A stretch of 64,000 nucleotides of DNA from JALZBL01 sp040004775. Its GTDB lineage: Bacteria; Actinomycetota; Actinomycetes; Mycobacteriales; Jatrophihabitantaceae. The translations under genes and the position numbers were made by a program. Location of the stretch: positions 6,186-70,185 of the forward strand of contig JBDUAD010000003.1 of assembly GCA_040004775.1 (NCBI GenBank), read 5' to 3'. Shown one piece after another: positions 25,920 to 34,709 of this stretch; position 1 is the first letter of the stretch, and each line of letters opens with the position of its first letter. The notes beneath the pieces are model-generated. The model saw only the letters and a list, made by a program, of their open reading frames with translations, was not told the origin of the DNA and searched no databases.

Positions 25920-26423
25920 CTACTTGCGGGTACCGACGAGGATGTGGCCGGCGGTGGCGGTTGGCGCACCGACACCGGCCACCACCACATGGGCGCCGGT
26001 CTTGACGGAGGAGATCGTGCCGTCGGCCAGCGTGCCGTTGTTCCACACCTTGACCTTGGTCTCCTTGGTGACGGTGAACGTCGCCGCGTAGTTGTCGGCC
26101 GACTTCACGCTGATCGAGGTGGCCGATACCGCCGTGACCGATCCCTGTACCGCGGAGTGGGTGACGAAGGTGGTGCTGTTCCTGCCCTGGCGGGTGACCC
26201 AGGTGCCGTGCTGGATGCGCTTGAGCCGCACCGCCGCACGGTGACCCTTGCCGGCCGGCTTGGCGCCGTGGGTGGCCGGCGCGGAGCTGGGCGACGTCGG
26301 GGCCGCGGCGGCGGGCGCAAGGGCGGTGGACTGGGCTCCGGCCTGCGTGCTGAGCAGCACGGCGGCCGCCGCGACCGCGCCGATGCCGGCGGCGCCGATG
26401 GTGGTGGCGATCTTGTTGGTCAC
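25920..26423 (-). CDS. secreted hypothetical protein
   Basis: 167 residues. It has a Sec signal peptide (TIGAAGIGAVAAAAVLLSTQ then AGAQS), an alanine/proline/serine linker, and a small beta-rich domain (GSVTAVSATSISVKSADNYA, KVKVWNNGTLADGTISS, THVVVAG-like end) that resembles DUF5666-type OB/beta-barrel domains, in which a short sequence reports the effect of an additive on a metal or ion. Start GTG 26423 has GAGGAG upstream. Function unknown. The upstream leader contains a 19-bp duplication. Confidence 0.7.
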   Translation of the reverse strand: MTNKIATTIGAAGIGAVAAAAVLLSTQAGAQSTALAPAAAAPTSPSSAPATHGAKPAGKGHRAAVRLKRIQHGTWVTRQGRNSTTFVTHSAVQGSVTAVSATSISVKSADNYAATFTVTKETKVKVWNNGTLADGTISSVKTGAHVVVAGVGAPTATAGHILVGTRK

Positions 26424-26452
26424 GGTCGGAAGACTCCTCGGATTAAGAACGG

Positions 26453-26491
26453 GGTTGTTGCCGTCGAGGGCAGGTTGTTGCCGTCGAGGGC
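26453..26491. repeat. 19-bp tandem duplication in the leader of the secreted-protein gene
   Basis: GGTTGTTGCCGTCGAGGGC occurs at 26453-26471 and again at 26473-26491, with a single base between. It lies 30-70 bases upstream of the GTG 26423 start on the minus strand. Confidence 0.9.
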
Positions 26492-26565
26492 CACTGTGCG
26501 GGCCGCCGGTTCGGTTCGGGCTCGCGGATTGTCAACATCGTGTGAAGGTGGGATCCGGGTCGAGG

Positions 26566-29500
26566 TCAGGCGATCAGGCGGACCTCTGACGATCCGTCGC
26601 TGCGTCGGCGGATCTCCAGCCGCTCGGGGATGCGGTCCTTCAGCTCGGTCACGTGACTGACGATGCCGACGACCCGGCCGCGGTCGCGCAGGTCGTCGAC
26701 CACGGCCATGACGTCGTCCAGCGTGTCGGCGTCGAGGCTGCCGAACCCCTCGTCGATGAACAAGGTGTCGAGGTCGACGCCGCCGGCCTCCGCTGTCACA
26801 ACGTCGGCCAGACCGAGGGCCAGGGCCAACGACGTGTAGAAGGTCTCGCCGCCGGACAGGGAGCGGGGGTCGCGGGCTTCGCCGGTGTGCTCGTCGATCA
26901 CGCTGAGCGTCAGGCCACCTCGGTCGCGGGCCCGGGCGCCCTGATCGACCCGCCGCAGCGCGTAGCGACCCGACGACATGGCGGCCAGGCGCAGGTTGGC
27001 CGCGGCGACCACCTGCCCGAACCACCGGCGCAGCACGTAGGTGGTCAGCGTCATGCGCAGATGGCCGTCCATGCCGCGCGCCAGGTCGGCCAGATGGATC
27101 ACCGCGCGGCTCTGCACGTCCTGGGCGGCGGCGTCGGCGACCGCACAGTGCACCTCCGCCACCCGAGCGGTCAGGCGGGCCATCGAGCGATCGGCCTGGC
27201 CGGCCCGGTCGCGGGCGGCGCGGTCGGCGCTCTCGGCGCGCGCGAGGTCGGAGGTCGCGGCCACGGCCCGAGCGCGGACGGTGTCCACCTCCTCGACGTC
27301 CACCGCCGACAGGCCGGCATCGTCGGCCCGGGCGCGACGCCGCACCAGCTCATCGGCCCACCTGCGGGTCCGCGCCTCCACGACGCGTTGGTCGTCCGGC
27401 GGGAGGGCCGCCGCGCGGGCATGGTCCACGTCCACGAATCCGTGCTCGGCCGCCGCCGCATCTGCCTGTGCCACCGCCCGGTCGCGGGCGGCCAGGGTGC
27501 GGCCCAACTCCTCGAGGGCATTGGCGAGCGTGCCGGCCGCCTGCTCCCGCTGTGCCGTCGCCGCCCGCCGGGCGGCCACCGTCGTCCAGCCGTCCACTTC
27601 CTCGGCGACCAGCTCCTCGGCCTGGGTCAGGGCCGCCCGGGCACTGTCGGCCTCGGCCGCGGTGAGCGCCGCGTCGGCCGCGGCCTCGGCCACCAGCGCG
27701 ACCAGCCGGCCGTACTCGGCCTCGAGCTCGGTCAGCCGGGTCAGCGTCTCCACGCGGAGCTCGACTGCCGATTCGGCGTCGGCCACCGCGCCGTGCGCGG
27801 CGTCGATCGCGACGCCGAGCCGCCCGGCCGCGTCCTGCGGATCGTTGGTCGGCTCGATCCCGGCCGTGGCCAGCGCAGTGGCCAGCTCGGTCGCGCCCGC
27901 AGCCAGCGCCGCCTCCGCCGTCGCCCGGCGAAGTCGAGCCGCCGCCCGGTCCCGCTCGGCCGTCTCCAGATGGCGGACGCCCACCGCATCGGCCGCGGGT
28001 CTGGCCGGCGCCGGATGGACGGTCGATCCGCAGACTCCGCAGGCTCTGCCGGGCGCCAGCCGCGCAGCCAGTTCCGCCGCCATCCCGGCCAGTTGTCGGG
28101 CGAGAAGGTCCTGGTGTTGATCCACTGCGCTCTGGTGGGCGTCGATCGCCCGGATCAGCTCAGCGTGCCGCGTTTCCTGCTCACGACGCAGCCGGCCGGC
28201 CAAGGTGGCGGCGGTGAAACGGCGCTCCAGCTCCTGAAGTCGCCGCCGCGCGCCCTTCAATTGCCCGGCCCGCTCGGCGGTGTCAGCGTCCTGGGCGCGG
28301 GCCAGCGCCAGCAGATCCGGCAGATCTCGTTCGCGGTCTCGTCGCTCGGCCAGCCGCTTGGCCGCCCGTTCGGCCGCGGCCTCGGCGTTGGTCAAGGCGT
28401 CGCGCCGGCGAGGCAGTGCCGCTTCCACCGCGACGACGGGATCGAGCCGGTAGGTCTCCTCCCGCGCCTCGATCGACACCCGGCCCAGCGTGCGCGCCGC
28501 GCGGCGGCTGCCCGCAGCGTCGTCGAGGTCGGCGGTAGTCAACTCTCGACGGGGCAGCACCGCCTGCGCGGCCGCGCTGATCCAGTGGGCGGCCAATGGC
28601 GCGACCTGAGCCCGCCACGCGTCTGCGCCGGCCACGGCGTCCTCCATGCCGGCCAGCAGGGGACGCAGTGGCTCGGCGGACCGGGCCAGGACCAAGCGCT
28701 GCACAGCGTCCTCGTACTGCGCGCGGCCACGCTCGTGCTCGGCCACGGCGGCCCGGGCGGCGAGTGCGCGCTCCAGTCGGTCGAGGTCGGTGGCCGCCTC
28801 GCCGGCCACGGCCCGGGCCGCGGTCAGGCGCGCGGATTGCTCGGCCGCCGCCGTCTCGGCCAGCGCGGCGGCGGCGGTGGCCTCGAGGGTCAACTCGGCC
28901 AGGCGTTCCGTTCGTCCGGCGCCCGGCGCGGCCAGGAGCTCGGCCCGCCGGTCGGCCTCGAGCCCGGCCGCCTCGGCGGCCGCGGACAGGCACTGGCGGA
29001 CCCGAGCCTCGGCCGCCTCGGCTCCCACCCGGGCCTGTCCCCGGCGGCGGGTCAGCTCGTCGGTCACCCGGTCGTAGAGCGCGGTGCCGAACAGGCGGGT
29101 GAGCACCAGCCGGCGGTCGTCGTCGTCGGCTCGCAGAAATCGCGCGAACTCCCCCTGGGGGAGCAGGACCACCTGGGTGAACTGGTCGCGGTTGAGCCCG
29201 ATCACCTCGCCGATGATCTCGCCGACCTCGGCCTTGTTGCTGGAGACACTGGTCCAGCTCCCGTGCTCGCGGCGCTCGAGGTGGACCGCGGCGGCCTGCC
29301 GGGTCCGCCCTTCACCGCGGCGCTTGGGCCGTTCCCACTCCGGGCTGCGGCTGATGCGATAGCGGCGTCCGCGCACGGACAGCTCGAGCCGGACCCGGGG
29401 TTCGAGGTCCGGCGACGCGAAGTCCGAGTGCAACCGGTCCGGGCTGGCGTCGGCCGCCGGCGCGCCGTAAAGGGCGAATGTGACCGCGTCGAGGATCGTG

Positions 29501-29625
29501 CTCTTGCCCGCGCCGGTCGGACCCTCGAGCAGGAACAGGCCGCCGGACGCCAACCGCTCGAAGTCGACGTACTGCTCCCCGGCGAACGGCCCGAACGCCT
29601 GCAGGTACAGCGAGTGCAGTCGCAT
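26566..29625 (-). CDS. sbcC: SbcC nuclease subunit, SMC-like ATPase
   Basis: 1019 residues. Walker A is EGPTGAGKSTILDAV near the N-terminus. Long coiled coils flank a central zinc hook (ACGVCGSTVHPAP, CxxC). The ABC signature SLSGGETFYTSLALALGLAD and Walker B LDTLFIDEGFGSLDADTLD are at the C-terminus. With SbcD it forms the Mre11/Rad50-type nuclease that opens DNA hairpins and processes double-strand breaks. ATG 29625 overlaps the sbcD stop as TGATG, so both subunits are coupled. Very alanine-rich coiled coils, as usual in high-GC genomes. Confidence 0.95.
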   Translation of the reverse strand: MRLHSLYLQAFGPFAGEQYVDFERLASGGLFLLEGPTGAGKSTILDAVTFALYGAPAADASPDRLHSDFASPDLEPRVRLELSVRGRRYRISRSPEWERPKRRGEGRTRQAAAVHLERREHGSWTSVSSNKAEVGEIIGEVIGLNRDQFTQVVLLPQGEFARFLRADDDDRRLVLTRLFGTALYDRVTDELTRRRGQARVGAEAAEARVRQCLSAAAEAAGLEADRRAELLAAPGAGRTERLAELTLEATAAAALAETAAAEQSARLTAARAVAGEAATDLDRLERALAARAAVAEHERGRAQYEDAVQRLVLARSAEPLRPLLAGMEDAVAGADAWRAQVAPLAAHWISAAAQAVLPRRELTTADLDDAAGSRRAARTLGRVSIEAREETYRLDPVVAVEAALPRRRDALTNAEAAAERAAKRLAERRDRERDLPDLLALARAQDADTAERAGQLKGARRRLQELERRFTAATLAGRLRREQETRHAELIRAIDAHQSAVDQHQDLLARQLAGMAAELAARLAPGRACGVCGSTVHPAPARPAADAVGVRHLETAERDRAAARLRRATAEAALAAGATELATALATAGIEPTNDPQDAAGRLGVAIDAAHGAVADAESAVELRVETLTRLTELEAEYGRLVALVAEAAADAALTAAEADSARAALTQAEELVAEEVDGWTTVAARRAATAQREQAAGTLANALEELGRTLAARDRAVAQADAAAAEHGFVDVDHARAAALPPDDQRVVEARTRRWADELVRRRARADDAGLSAVDVEEVDTVRARAVAATSDLARAESADRAARDRAGQADRSMARLTARVAEVHCAVADAAAQDVQSRAVIHLADLARGMDGHLRMTLTTYVLRRWFGQVVAAANLRLAAMSSGRYALRRVDQGARARDRGGLTLSVIDEHTGEARDPRSLSGGETFYTSLALALGLADVVTAEAGGVDLDTLFIDEGFGSLDADTLDDVMAVVDDLRDRGRVVGIVSHVTELKDRIPERLEIRRRSDGSSEVRLIA

Positions 29626-30794
29626 CAGGCGTCGACCTCCACCCGTTGTGCCGCCTCGACCGCCCCGCGCAGAACCTCGCGCTGGTCGTCGTCGGCCGCA
29701 GCACCGTCCACCCACTCGACGAATGACGCGCAGATCTCCACGGGATCGACCGTCTCGGCCAGTCGAGCCAGGTCCGCCGCGGCCCTGGTCTCGGCGTCGT
29801 CGGACCGATCGGGTGCGAACTCGAGCAACAGGGTGTGCGGCCAGACCGCGCGCAGCCGTTCCATGGGTGAGGTGGGGCGCACGGAGTCGGTGAGAACGAC
29901 CTTGACGAAGGCCTCGGCCACGTCGGCCAGGTCGCTCTGAGCCCGAGCCACCAGCTCATCGAGCCGGCCGCGGACCTCCCGTAGCGGGCGTTCGGTCGGC
30001 ACCGCGATCGCCTCGGTGGTCACCGACCCGTCCCCGCCCAACTCGACCAGCGTGACCGACTTGCGGTGGTGGCGCTCGGAGAAGGAGAACGCCAACGGCG
30101 AGCCCGAGTAGCGCACCCGCCCCGACCGGCCGACTTGTTGTGCGCCGTGCAGGTGGCCGAGGGCGACGTAGTCGACGCCGGCGAAGACCGCGGCCGGCGC
30201 GTCGCCGATCCCGCCGACGCGGATGTCGCGCTCGGACTCGCACGGCTGGGCGCCAGTGACGAACGCGTGTGCCGCCACGACCACCCGGGCCACCCCGCGG
30301 GCCCGCGCATCGGCCCGTACCGCGGCCACCGCCGCGCCGAGCACTCCGGCGTGCGAGCGCTCCTGCACCCCGAGTTCGTCCATGACCGCGTCCGGCAGCA
30401 GGTACGGCAGCCCGTAGAGCGCCACCGGGCCGTGTTCGTCGTGCAGGACCACCGGCCGAGCCAGGTCCGCGACCGAGGTGCGCAGATGCACGCCGGCCGC
30501 TTCGCTCAGCGCCGCGGCAAAGCCGAGCCGGACGGCCGAGTCGTGGTTGCCGCTGATCAGCAGCACTGGTACGTGCGCCGCCGCCAACGCGGCCAGGACC
30601 TCGTCGAGCAGCCGGACCGCGTCGACCGGAGGCACCGCCCGGTCGTAGACGTCGCCGGCGACGATCACCGCATCCGCCTGGCGCTCCACCGCGGTGTTCA
30701 CCAGCCAGGTGAGGAACGTCCGTTGCGCCGGCAACCGCGGCTCGGCGTGCAACGACCGGCCGAGGTGCCAGTCGGAGGTGTGCAGCAGCCGCAT
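29625..30794 (-). CDS. sbcD: SbcD nuclease subunit, Mre11-like
   Basis: 389 residues from ATG 30794, giving the canonical opening RLLHTSDWHLGRSLH. Phosphodiesterase motifs follow in order: IVAGDVYDRAVPP, LLISGNHDSAVRLG, VVVAAHAFVTGAQ, ALGHLHGAQQVG, and the cap domain. It is the manganese-dependent nuclease of the SbcCD complex and is translated ahead of sbcC. A longer open frame to 31196 runs through the divergent sugar-transporter region and is rejected. Confidence 0.95.
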   Translation of the reverse strand: MRLLHTSDWHLGRSLHAEPRLPAQRTFLTWLVNTAVERQADAVIVAGDVYDRAVPPVDAVRLLDEVLAALAAAHVPVLLISGNHDSAVRLGFAAALSEAAGVHLRTSVADLARPVVLHDEHGPVALYGLPYLLPDAVMDELGVQERSHAGVLGAAVAAVRADARARGVARVVVAAHAFVTGAQPCESERDIRVGGIGDAPAAVFAGVDYVALGHLHGAQQVGRSGRVRYSGSPLAFSFSERHHRKSVTLVELGGDGSVTTEAIAVPTERPLREVRGRLDELVARAQSDLADVAEAFVKVVLTDSVRPTSPMERLRAVWPHTLLLEFAPDRSDDAETRAAADLARLAETVDPVEICASFVEWVDGAAADDDQREVLRGAVEAAQRVEVDA

Positions 30795-30909
30795 GCCGCG
30801 ATGATGGAACGCCCCTGTGACGATTTCGTTCAGGCGCGCACCGGCCGGTATTTCCGCGTCGGGTCGCAACTGACGGCCGGGCCGCTCGGACCCCTGATCG
30901 CTGCTTTCC

Positions 30910-30927
30910 CTACACTCACCGGTGTAG
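30910..30927. promoter_or_regulatory. candidate promoter/operator of the sugar ABC operon
   Basis: Inverted repeat CTACAC-TCACCG-GTGTAG, with TACACT (30911-30916) fitting a -10 box, 52 bases upstream of the solute-binding protein start and between it and the divergent sbcD gene. The palindrome over the -10 region suggests a repressor (for example LacI or GntR type), but no regulator gene is adjacent. Confidence 0.4.
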
Positions 30928-30978
30928 TCGTCGACCAGGACGGTGCTCCAGGTCTCGACCCGAGCCCTTGGAGGCAGC

Positions 30979-32337
30979 ATGGACGTATCCCGGCGTTCCT
31001 TTCTCGGTGGTACGGCGGGGACCGCGGCCCTGCTCGGGCTGGGCGCGTGCTCCTCCGTCCACTCCGGTGGTGGTGCGGCCGGCAGCTCCTCGGGCAGCGC
31101 GCAGACCACCGGCGCCAAGGCCAGCTCCGGGCCGGTCAAGGGCACGCTGACCTTCGCGTTCTGGGGCGGTTCCACCGGTGAGACCAAGGGCTTCAACTAC
31201 GTCAAGCAGAAGTTCGAGGCCGCCAATCCCGGCGCCACTGTGAACTTCAAGGTCAGTCCCTACGACGGATTCTTCGCCGGCATTGACCGCAGCCTGCAGG
31301 CCGGCAACGGGCCGGACGTCTTCCGGGTGGACTACACGACGATCGGCAAGTACAGCCGCAAGGGCCTGCTGCTCGACCTGACTCCCTACGTCTCCCAGCA
31401 GGAGGTCGACGGGTTCCTGCCCGCGCTGTGGGAGGCGGTCAAGTACAACGGCCTGCCCTACGGCGTGCCGCACCAGACCGACACGACGTGCATCGTCTAC
31501 AACACCGCGGCTTTCTCGAGCGCCGGCATCACCTCGGTACCGAGCAAGCTCTCCGACGCCTGGACGTGGGAGGAGTTCGGCGCGGTGGCCGACAAGCTGC
31601 GCGCCTCGTTGCCGCCGACCAAGTTCCCCTTTGCCTACGACTGGACCCAGGCCGGCGCGTTCCGGTGGTTGTCCTGGCTGTACCAGAAGGGCGGCACGCT
31701 GCTCACCGACGACCTCAAGCACTGCGCCTTCCCCAGCGATGCGGCCACCGCGACCATGGACTACACCAAGAGCTTCTTCACCAAGAAGTGGGTGCCCGGC
31801 AGTAACAAGGTGAAGACCAGTCAGTACTCGGACAACTTCTTCCTCAGTCAGACCGTGCCGATGTCCTTCATCGGCGACTTCCTAGTGCCGTCGCTGGCCG
31901 ACCCGAAGCAGGGCTACAAGGGCGACTTCAAGGCGACATACATGCCGCAGGACACCGCGGCGGCGTCCGACCTCGGCGGCAACGCGATCGTGGCGCGGGC
32001 CAACACCAAGAACAAGGACCTGGCCGCGGCGTTTCTGAAGTTCCTCGTGACCGAGGACATGATGAAGTACTTCTGCGAGCAGGCGATCGAGCTGCCGACG
32101 CTGAAGTCGCTGGCTACCGCCGACCTGAACTACGCCAGCCGTCCGGACGTGGTCAAGCTCTGCGCCGAACAGGCGGCGACGATCTCCGACCGCAACGTCA
32201 AGGAGGTCACCAGCCCGGCGTTCGCCCAGATCAACACCGTGCTGCAGGACCAGCTGGAACAGGCTTTCAACGGCCGCTCCAGTGCGGACTCCATCGCGGC
32301 GATCAAGTCCGGGGTGGACAAGGCGCTGGCCGGCTGA
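30979..32337 (+). CDS. sugar ABC transporter solute-binding lipoprotein
   Basis: 452 residues. The N-terminus DVSRRSFLGGTAGTAALLGL then GACSS is a Tat-type lipoprotein signal (twin arginine plus lipobox). The mature part is a family 1 extracellular binding protein of the CUT1 type (LTFAFWGGSTGETKGFNYVK, YNGLPYGVPHQTDTTCIVYN, DLGGNAIVARANTKNKDLAA). ATG 30979 has GGAGG upstream. It captures an oligosaccharide or similar for the two permeases that follow. No ATPase gene is present, so a shared MsiK-like ATPase elsewhere is likely, as in Streptomyces. Confidence 0.9.
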   Translation: MDVSRRSFLGGTAGTAALLGLGACSSVHSGGGAAGSSSGSAQTTGAKASSGPVKGTLTFAFWGGSTGETKGFNYVKQKFEAANPGATVNFKVSPYDGFFAGIDRSLQAGNGPDVFRVDYTTIGKYSRKGLLLDLTPYVSQQEVDGFLPALWEAVKYNGLPYGVPHQTDTTCIVYNTAAFSSAGITSVPSKLSDAWTWEEFGAVADKLRASLPPTKFPFAYDWTQAGAFRWLSWLYQKGGTLLTDDLKHCAFPSDAATATMDYTKSFFTKKWVPGSNKVKTSQYSDNFFLSQTVPMSFIGDFLVPSLADPKQGYKGDFKATYMPQDTAAASDLGGNAIVARANTKNKDLAAAFLKFLVTEDMMKYFCEQAIELPTLKSLATADLNYASRPDVVKLCAEQAATISDRNVKEVTSPAFAQINTVLQDQLEQAFNGRSSADSIAAIKSGVDKALAG

Positions 32338-32350
32338 GCGGGGGCCTGCC

Positions 32351-33316
32351 GTGACCGCCACCGAGCAGTCCGCCCCGGTCACTGCGCCTACAACGTCGGC
32401 CGACGCGCCACCGAATCCGCTGCGCCGGCGGCCGGTCCGGGTCCGCGGGCAGGCCTTGGCCACCGGCGGCTTCCTACTGCCCAACCTGGCGCTGGTCGGG
32501 TTGTTCCTCGTGATCCCGCTGGCCCTGACCCTGGTCGTCAGCTTACAGAGGCTCGAGTCGCTCGGGCCGGCCCAGTTCCTCGGCGTCAACAACTACGCCG
32601 ACCTGTTGGTCGACCACGTCTTCTACCAGACCCTGCTCAACACGGTGATCTTCACCGTGGCCACCGTGCCGGTGAGTATGGCCATCGGGTTGGCCATCGC
32701 CACCCTGCTCGACGGCGTGCTGCCGGGCCGCACCCTCTACCGCTCGATCATCTTCCTGCCGCTGGTCATCTCCAGCGTGTCCATCGGACTGCTCGGATCG
32801 TGGATGTTCGAGCAGTACAACGGCTTCGTCAACAAGCTGCTGGCCGCGATCGGCGTGGGCCAGCCGGCCTGGCAGTCCGACGGCACTTGGGCCATGGTGT
32901 CGATCATCATCGTCACGCTGTGGCAGCGTGTCGGGTTCTCGATGCTGATCTACCTGGCCGGCCTGCAGGGCGTCGACCGCGGAATCCTGGAAGCGGCCAC
33001 CGTGGACGGCGCGGGCCCGTGGCAGCGGTTCCGCCGTATCACTTTCCCGCTGCTCGGCCCGTCGACGTTCTTTTTGCTGATCATGAACCTGATCTACTCG
33101 TTCCAGATCTTCGACACCGTCTACGCCATGACCGCAGGTGGCCCTAACTACTCCACGACGATGGTCGTGACCTACGCCTATCGCCAGGGCTTCGACGAGC
33201 ACGGCCCGGGCCAGCTCGGCTACGCCGCGGCCATCGGCGTGGTCATCTTCGTCATCACGTTGCTGCTGACCGCGGGTCAGTGGCGGCTCAGTCGGCAGAA
33301 CGAGCAGGTCGGATGA
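32351..33316 (+). CDS. sugar ABC transporter permease (MalF-type)
   Basis: 321 residues starting at GTG 32351, 13 bases after the binding-protein gene. After a disordered N-terminus come six membrane helices (FLLPNLALVGLFLVIPLALT first). The cytosolic EAA loop that contacts the ATPase is EAATVDGAGPWQRFRRITFP. It forms the heterodimeric channel with the next gene product. CUT1 family by its pattern. Confidence 0.92.
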   Translation: MTATEQSAPVTAPTTSADAPPNPLRRRPVRVRGQALATGGFLLPNLALVGLFLVIPLALTLVVSLQRLESLGPAQFLGVNNYADLLVDHVFYQTLLNTVIFTVATVPVSMAIGLAIATLLDGVLPGRTLYRSIIFLPLVISSVSIGLLGSWMFEQYNGFVNKLLAAIGVGQPAWQSDGTWAMVSIIIVTLWQRVGFSMLIYLAGLQGVDRGILEAATVDGAGPWQRFRRITFPLLGPSTFFLLIMNLIYSFQIFDTVYAMTAGGPNYSTTMVVTYAYRQGFDEHGPGQLGYAAAIGVVIFVITLLLTAGQWRLSRQNEQVG

Positions 33317-33353
33317 ACGGGCCCGGCGTCGCCGGGAAGGGGGAGGCTCGGCC

Positions 33354-34241
33354 ATGACGATCACTTCGGCCACCGGAGCGGCCGCCGCTGAACTGACGCC
33401 CGTTGCCTATCGGCGTCGGCCCCGCGGGCGGTTCTTCGGCCTGCGCCTGACCGCGGCGATTGTCATCACGTTGGTCATGTTCTTCCCGCTGTACTGGATG
33501 CTGCTGACCGCGTTCTCCACCCGGCAGGATCTCTACGAGCCGGGGCTTCATCTGTGGCCCCGGCATCTGACCCTCGACAACTTCCGCGACCCGTTCGATC
33601 ACTACCCGGTGTGGACGTGGGTACGGAACTCAACGATCATCGCCGTGCTGGTCACCCTGATCACCGTTGTGGTGAATCTGCTGGCCGGCTACGCCTTCGC
33701 CAAGATGCAGTTCCGGTTCAAGACGCCGTTGTTCCTCGTCCTGCTCTCGACCATGATGATCCCGGTCCAGTCGATCATGGTGGCCCAGTTCAAGCTGGCG
33801 GTGCGGCTGAACCTGTACGGCAACGCCTGGTCGGTGATCCTGCCCGAGAGCGCGGCGGTGTTCGGGATCTTCCTGGCCCGCCAGTTCTTCCTGGCCATCC
33901 CGGACGAGTTGACCGAGGCCGCGCGGGTCGACGGAGCCGGGCCGCTGCGCACCTTCTGGTCCGTGGTCCTGCCGCTGTGCAAACCGCTGGTCGCCGTGTT
34001 GACGCTGCTCACGTTCAGCAGCGAGTGGAACGCCTTCTCCTGGCCGCTGATCGCCCTGTTCGGCGATGAGCAGGGCTACACATTGCCCATCGGTCTGGTC
34101 ACCGATCTCAAGGGCCAGTACACCTCCAACTACGGCGCGATCATGGCCATCAGCCTCATCTCGATCCTGCCGGTCGTGGTGCTCTTCGTGGCCTTCCAGC
34201 GCTACTTCGTCGAAGGACTGGCGCGCTCCGGCATCAAGTAG
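33354..34241 (+). CDS. sugar ABC transporter permease (MalG-type)
   Basis: 295 residues with six helices (LTAAIVITLVMFFPLYWMLL first) and the EAA loop EAARVDGAGPLRTFWSVVLP. N-terminal residues are basic and cytosolic. It pairs with the preceding permease. It is the last gene of the operon; a hairpin follows at 34245-34268. Confidence 0.92.
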   Translation: MTITSATGAAAAELTPVAYRRRPRGRFFGLRLTAAIVITLVMFFPLYWMLLTAFSTRQDLYEPGLHLWPRHLTLDNFRDPFDHYPVWTWVRNSTIIAVLVTLITVVVNLLAGYAFAKMQFRFKTPLFLVLLSTMMIPVQSIMVAQFKLAVRLNLYGNAWSVILPESAAVFGIFLARQFFLAIPDELTEAARVDGAGPLRTFWSVVLPLCKPLVAVLTLLTFSSEWNAFSWPLIALFGDEQGYTLPIGLVTDLKGQYTSNYGAIMAISLISILPVVVLFVAFQRYFVEGLARSGIK

Positions 34242-34244
34242 GTC

Positions 34245-34268
34245 GCCGGCCGCACGGACAGGGCCGGC
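34245..34268 (+). terminator. hairpin after sugar ABC operon
   Basis: GCCGGCC (34245-34251) pairs with GGCCGGC (34262-34268) around a 10-base loop, starting three bases after the last permease stop. Short stem and no T tract, so only a candidate. Confidence 0.4.
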
Positions 34269-34279
34269 TCAGCGTACGA

Positions 34280-34576
34280 ATGCCGGCGTCGTACGAACGG
34301 CGGGGTCGTTTGACGCCGGCCACCGGGTACCCGACCATCGGGCGCGTGGTAGTGGCGCTGTCGATCACCCTGCTCGTCGCGCTGGCACTGGCTCTGACCG
34401 CATTCACCGTTCACGAGATTCCCGGCCGGCTGCGACTGTCGGTGGTTGCGGTGCTGACCATGGTGCTGGCCACGACTCTGGCGGTGATCGTCGACCTCGA
34501 CCATCCCTACACCGGGGTGAACAACGTGACGGCCAAGGACATGGTTCGGGTGGCCCAGAACAGCACCAGCAACTAA
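34280..34576 (+). CDS. C-terminal fragment-like membrane protein (DUF4239-like)
   Basis: 98 residues with two membrane helices (IGRVVVALSITLLVALALAL and LRLSVVAVLTMVLATTLAVI) and the ending DLDHPYTGVNNVTAKDMVRV. This matches only the end of bestrophin-like DUF4239 proteins (LDRPFSG motif), which are normally about 250 residues. The first half is missing, so this may be another truncated gene. If expressed, TTG 34310 is a possible alternative start. Confidence 0.45.
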   Translation: MPASYERRGRLTPATGYPTIGRVVVALSITLLVALALALTAFTVHEIPGRLRLSVVAVLTMVLATTLAVIVDLDHPYTGVNNVTAKDMVRVAQNSTSN

Positions 34577-34642
34577 GCGGCTCTGTGGGGCGCGCCGGTG
34601 ACGACCGGCGACGACCGAGGCGTCGCGACACCATGAAATTGG

Positions 34643-34707
34643 CAGTGGCCCACTGGGCGAGAACGGAAGTGCTTCACTCGGCGAGCCCGGCAGTGGTTCA
34701 CTGGGCG
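34643..34707. repeat. three 24-bp tandem repeats, each centred on an AGTG-N3-CACT palindrome
   Basis: Palindromes CAGTG-GCC-CACTG (34643-34655), AAGTG-CTT-CACTC (34667-34679) and CAGTG-GTT-CACTG (34691-34703) are spaced exactly 24 bases centre to centre, with conserved flank GGCGAG between them. The array ends two bases before ATG 34710 of the F420-type reductase, so it occupies the promoter/leader and resembles an operator or iteron array. Confidence 0.85.
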
Positions 34708-34709
34708 CC

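Noticed and set aside
26653..29940. A 1095-residue open frame antisense to sbcC and sbcD
   Set aside because: It is a high-GC shadow with no family features; the minus-strand genes have complete motif sets and coupled starts.
34643..34707. Possible CRISPR array
   Set aside because: Units are directly adjacent with no unique spacers of constant length, only three copies, and no cas genes.
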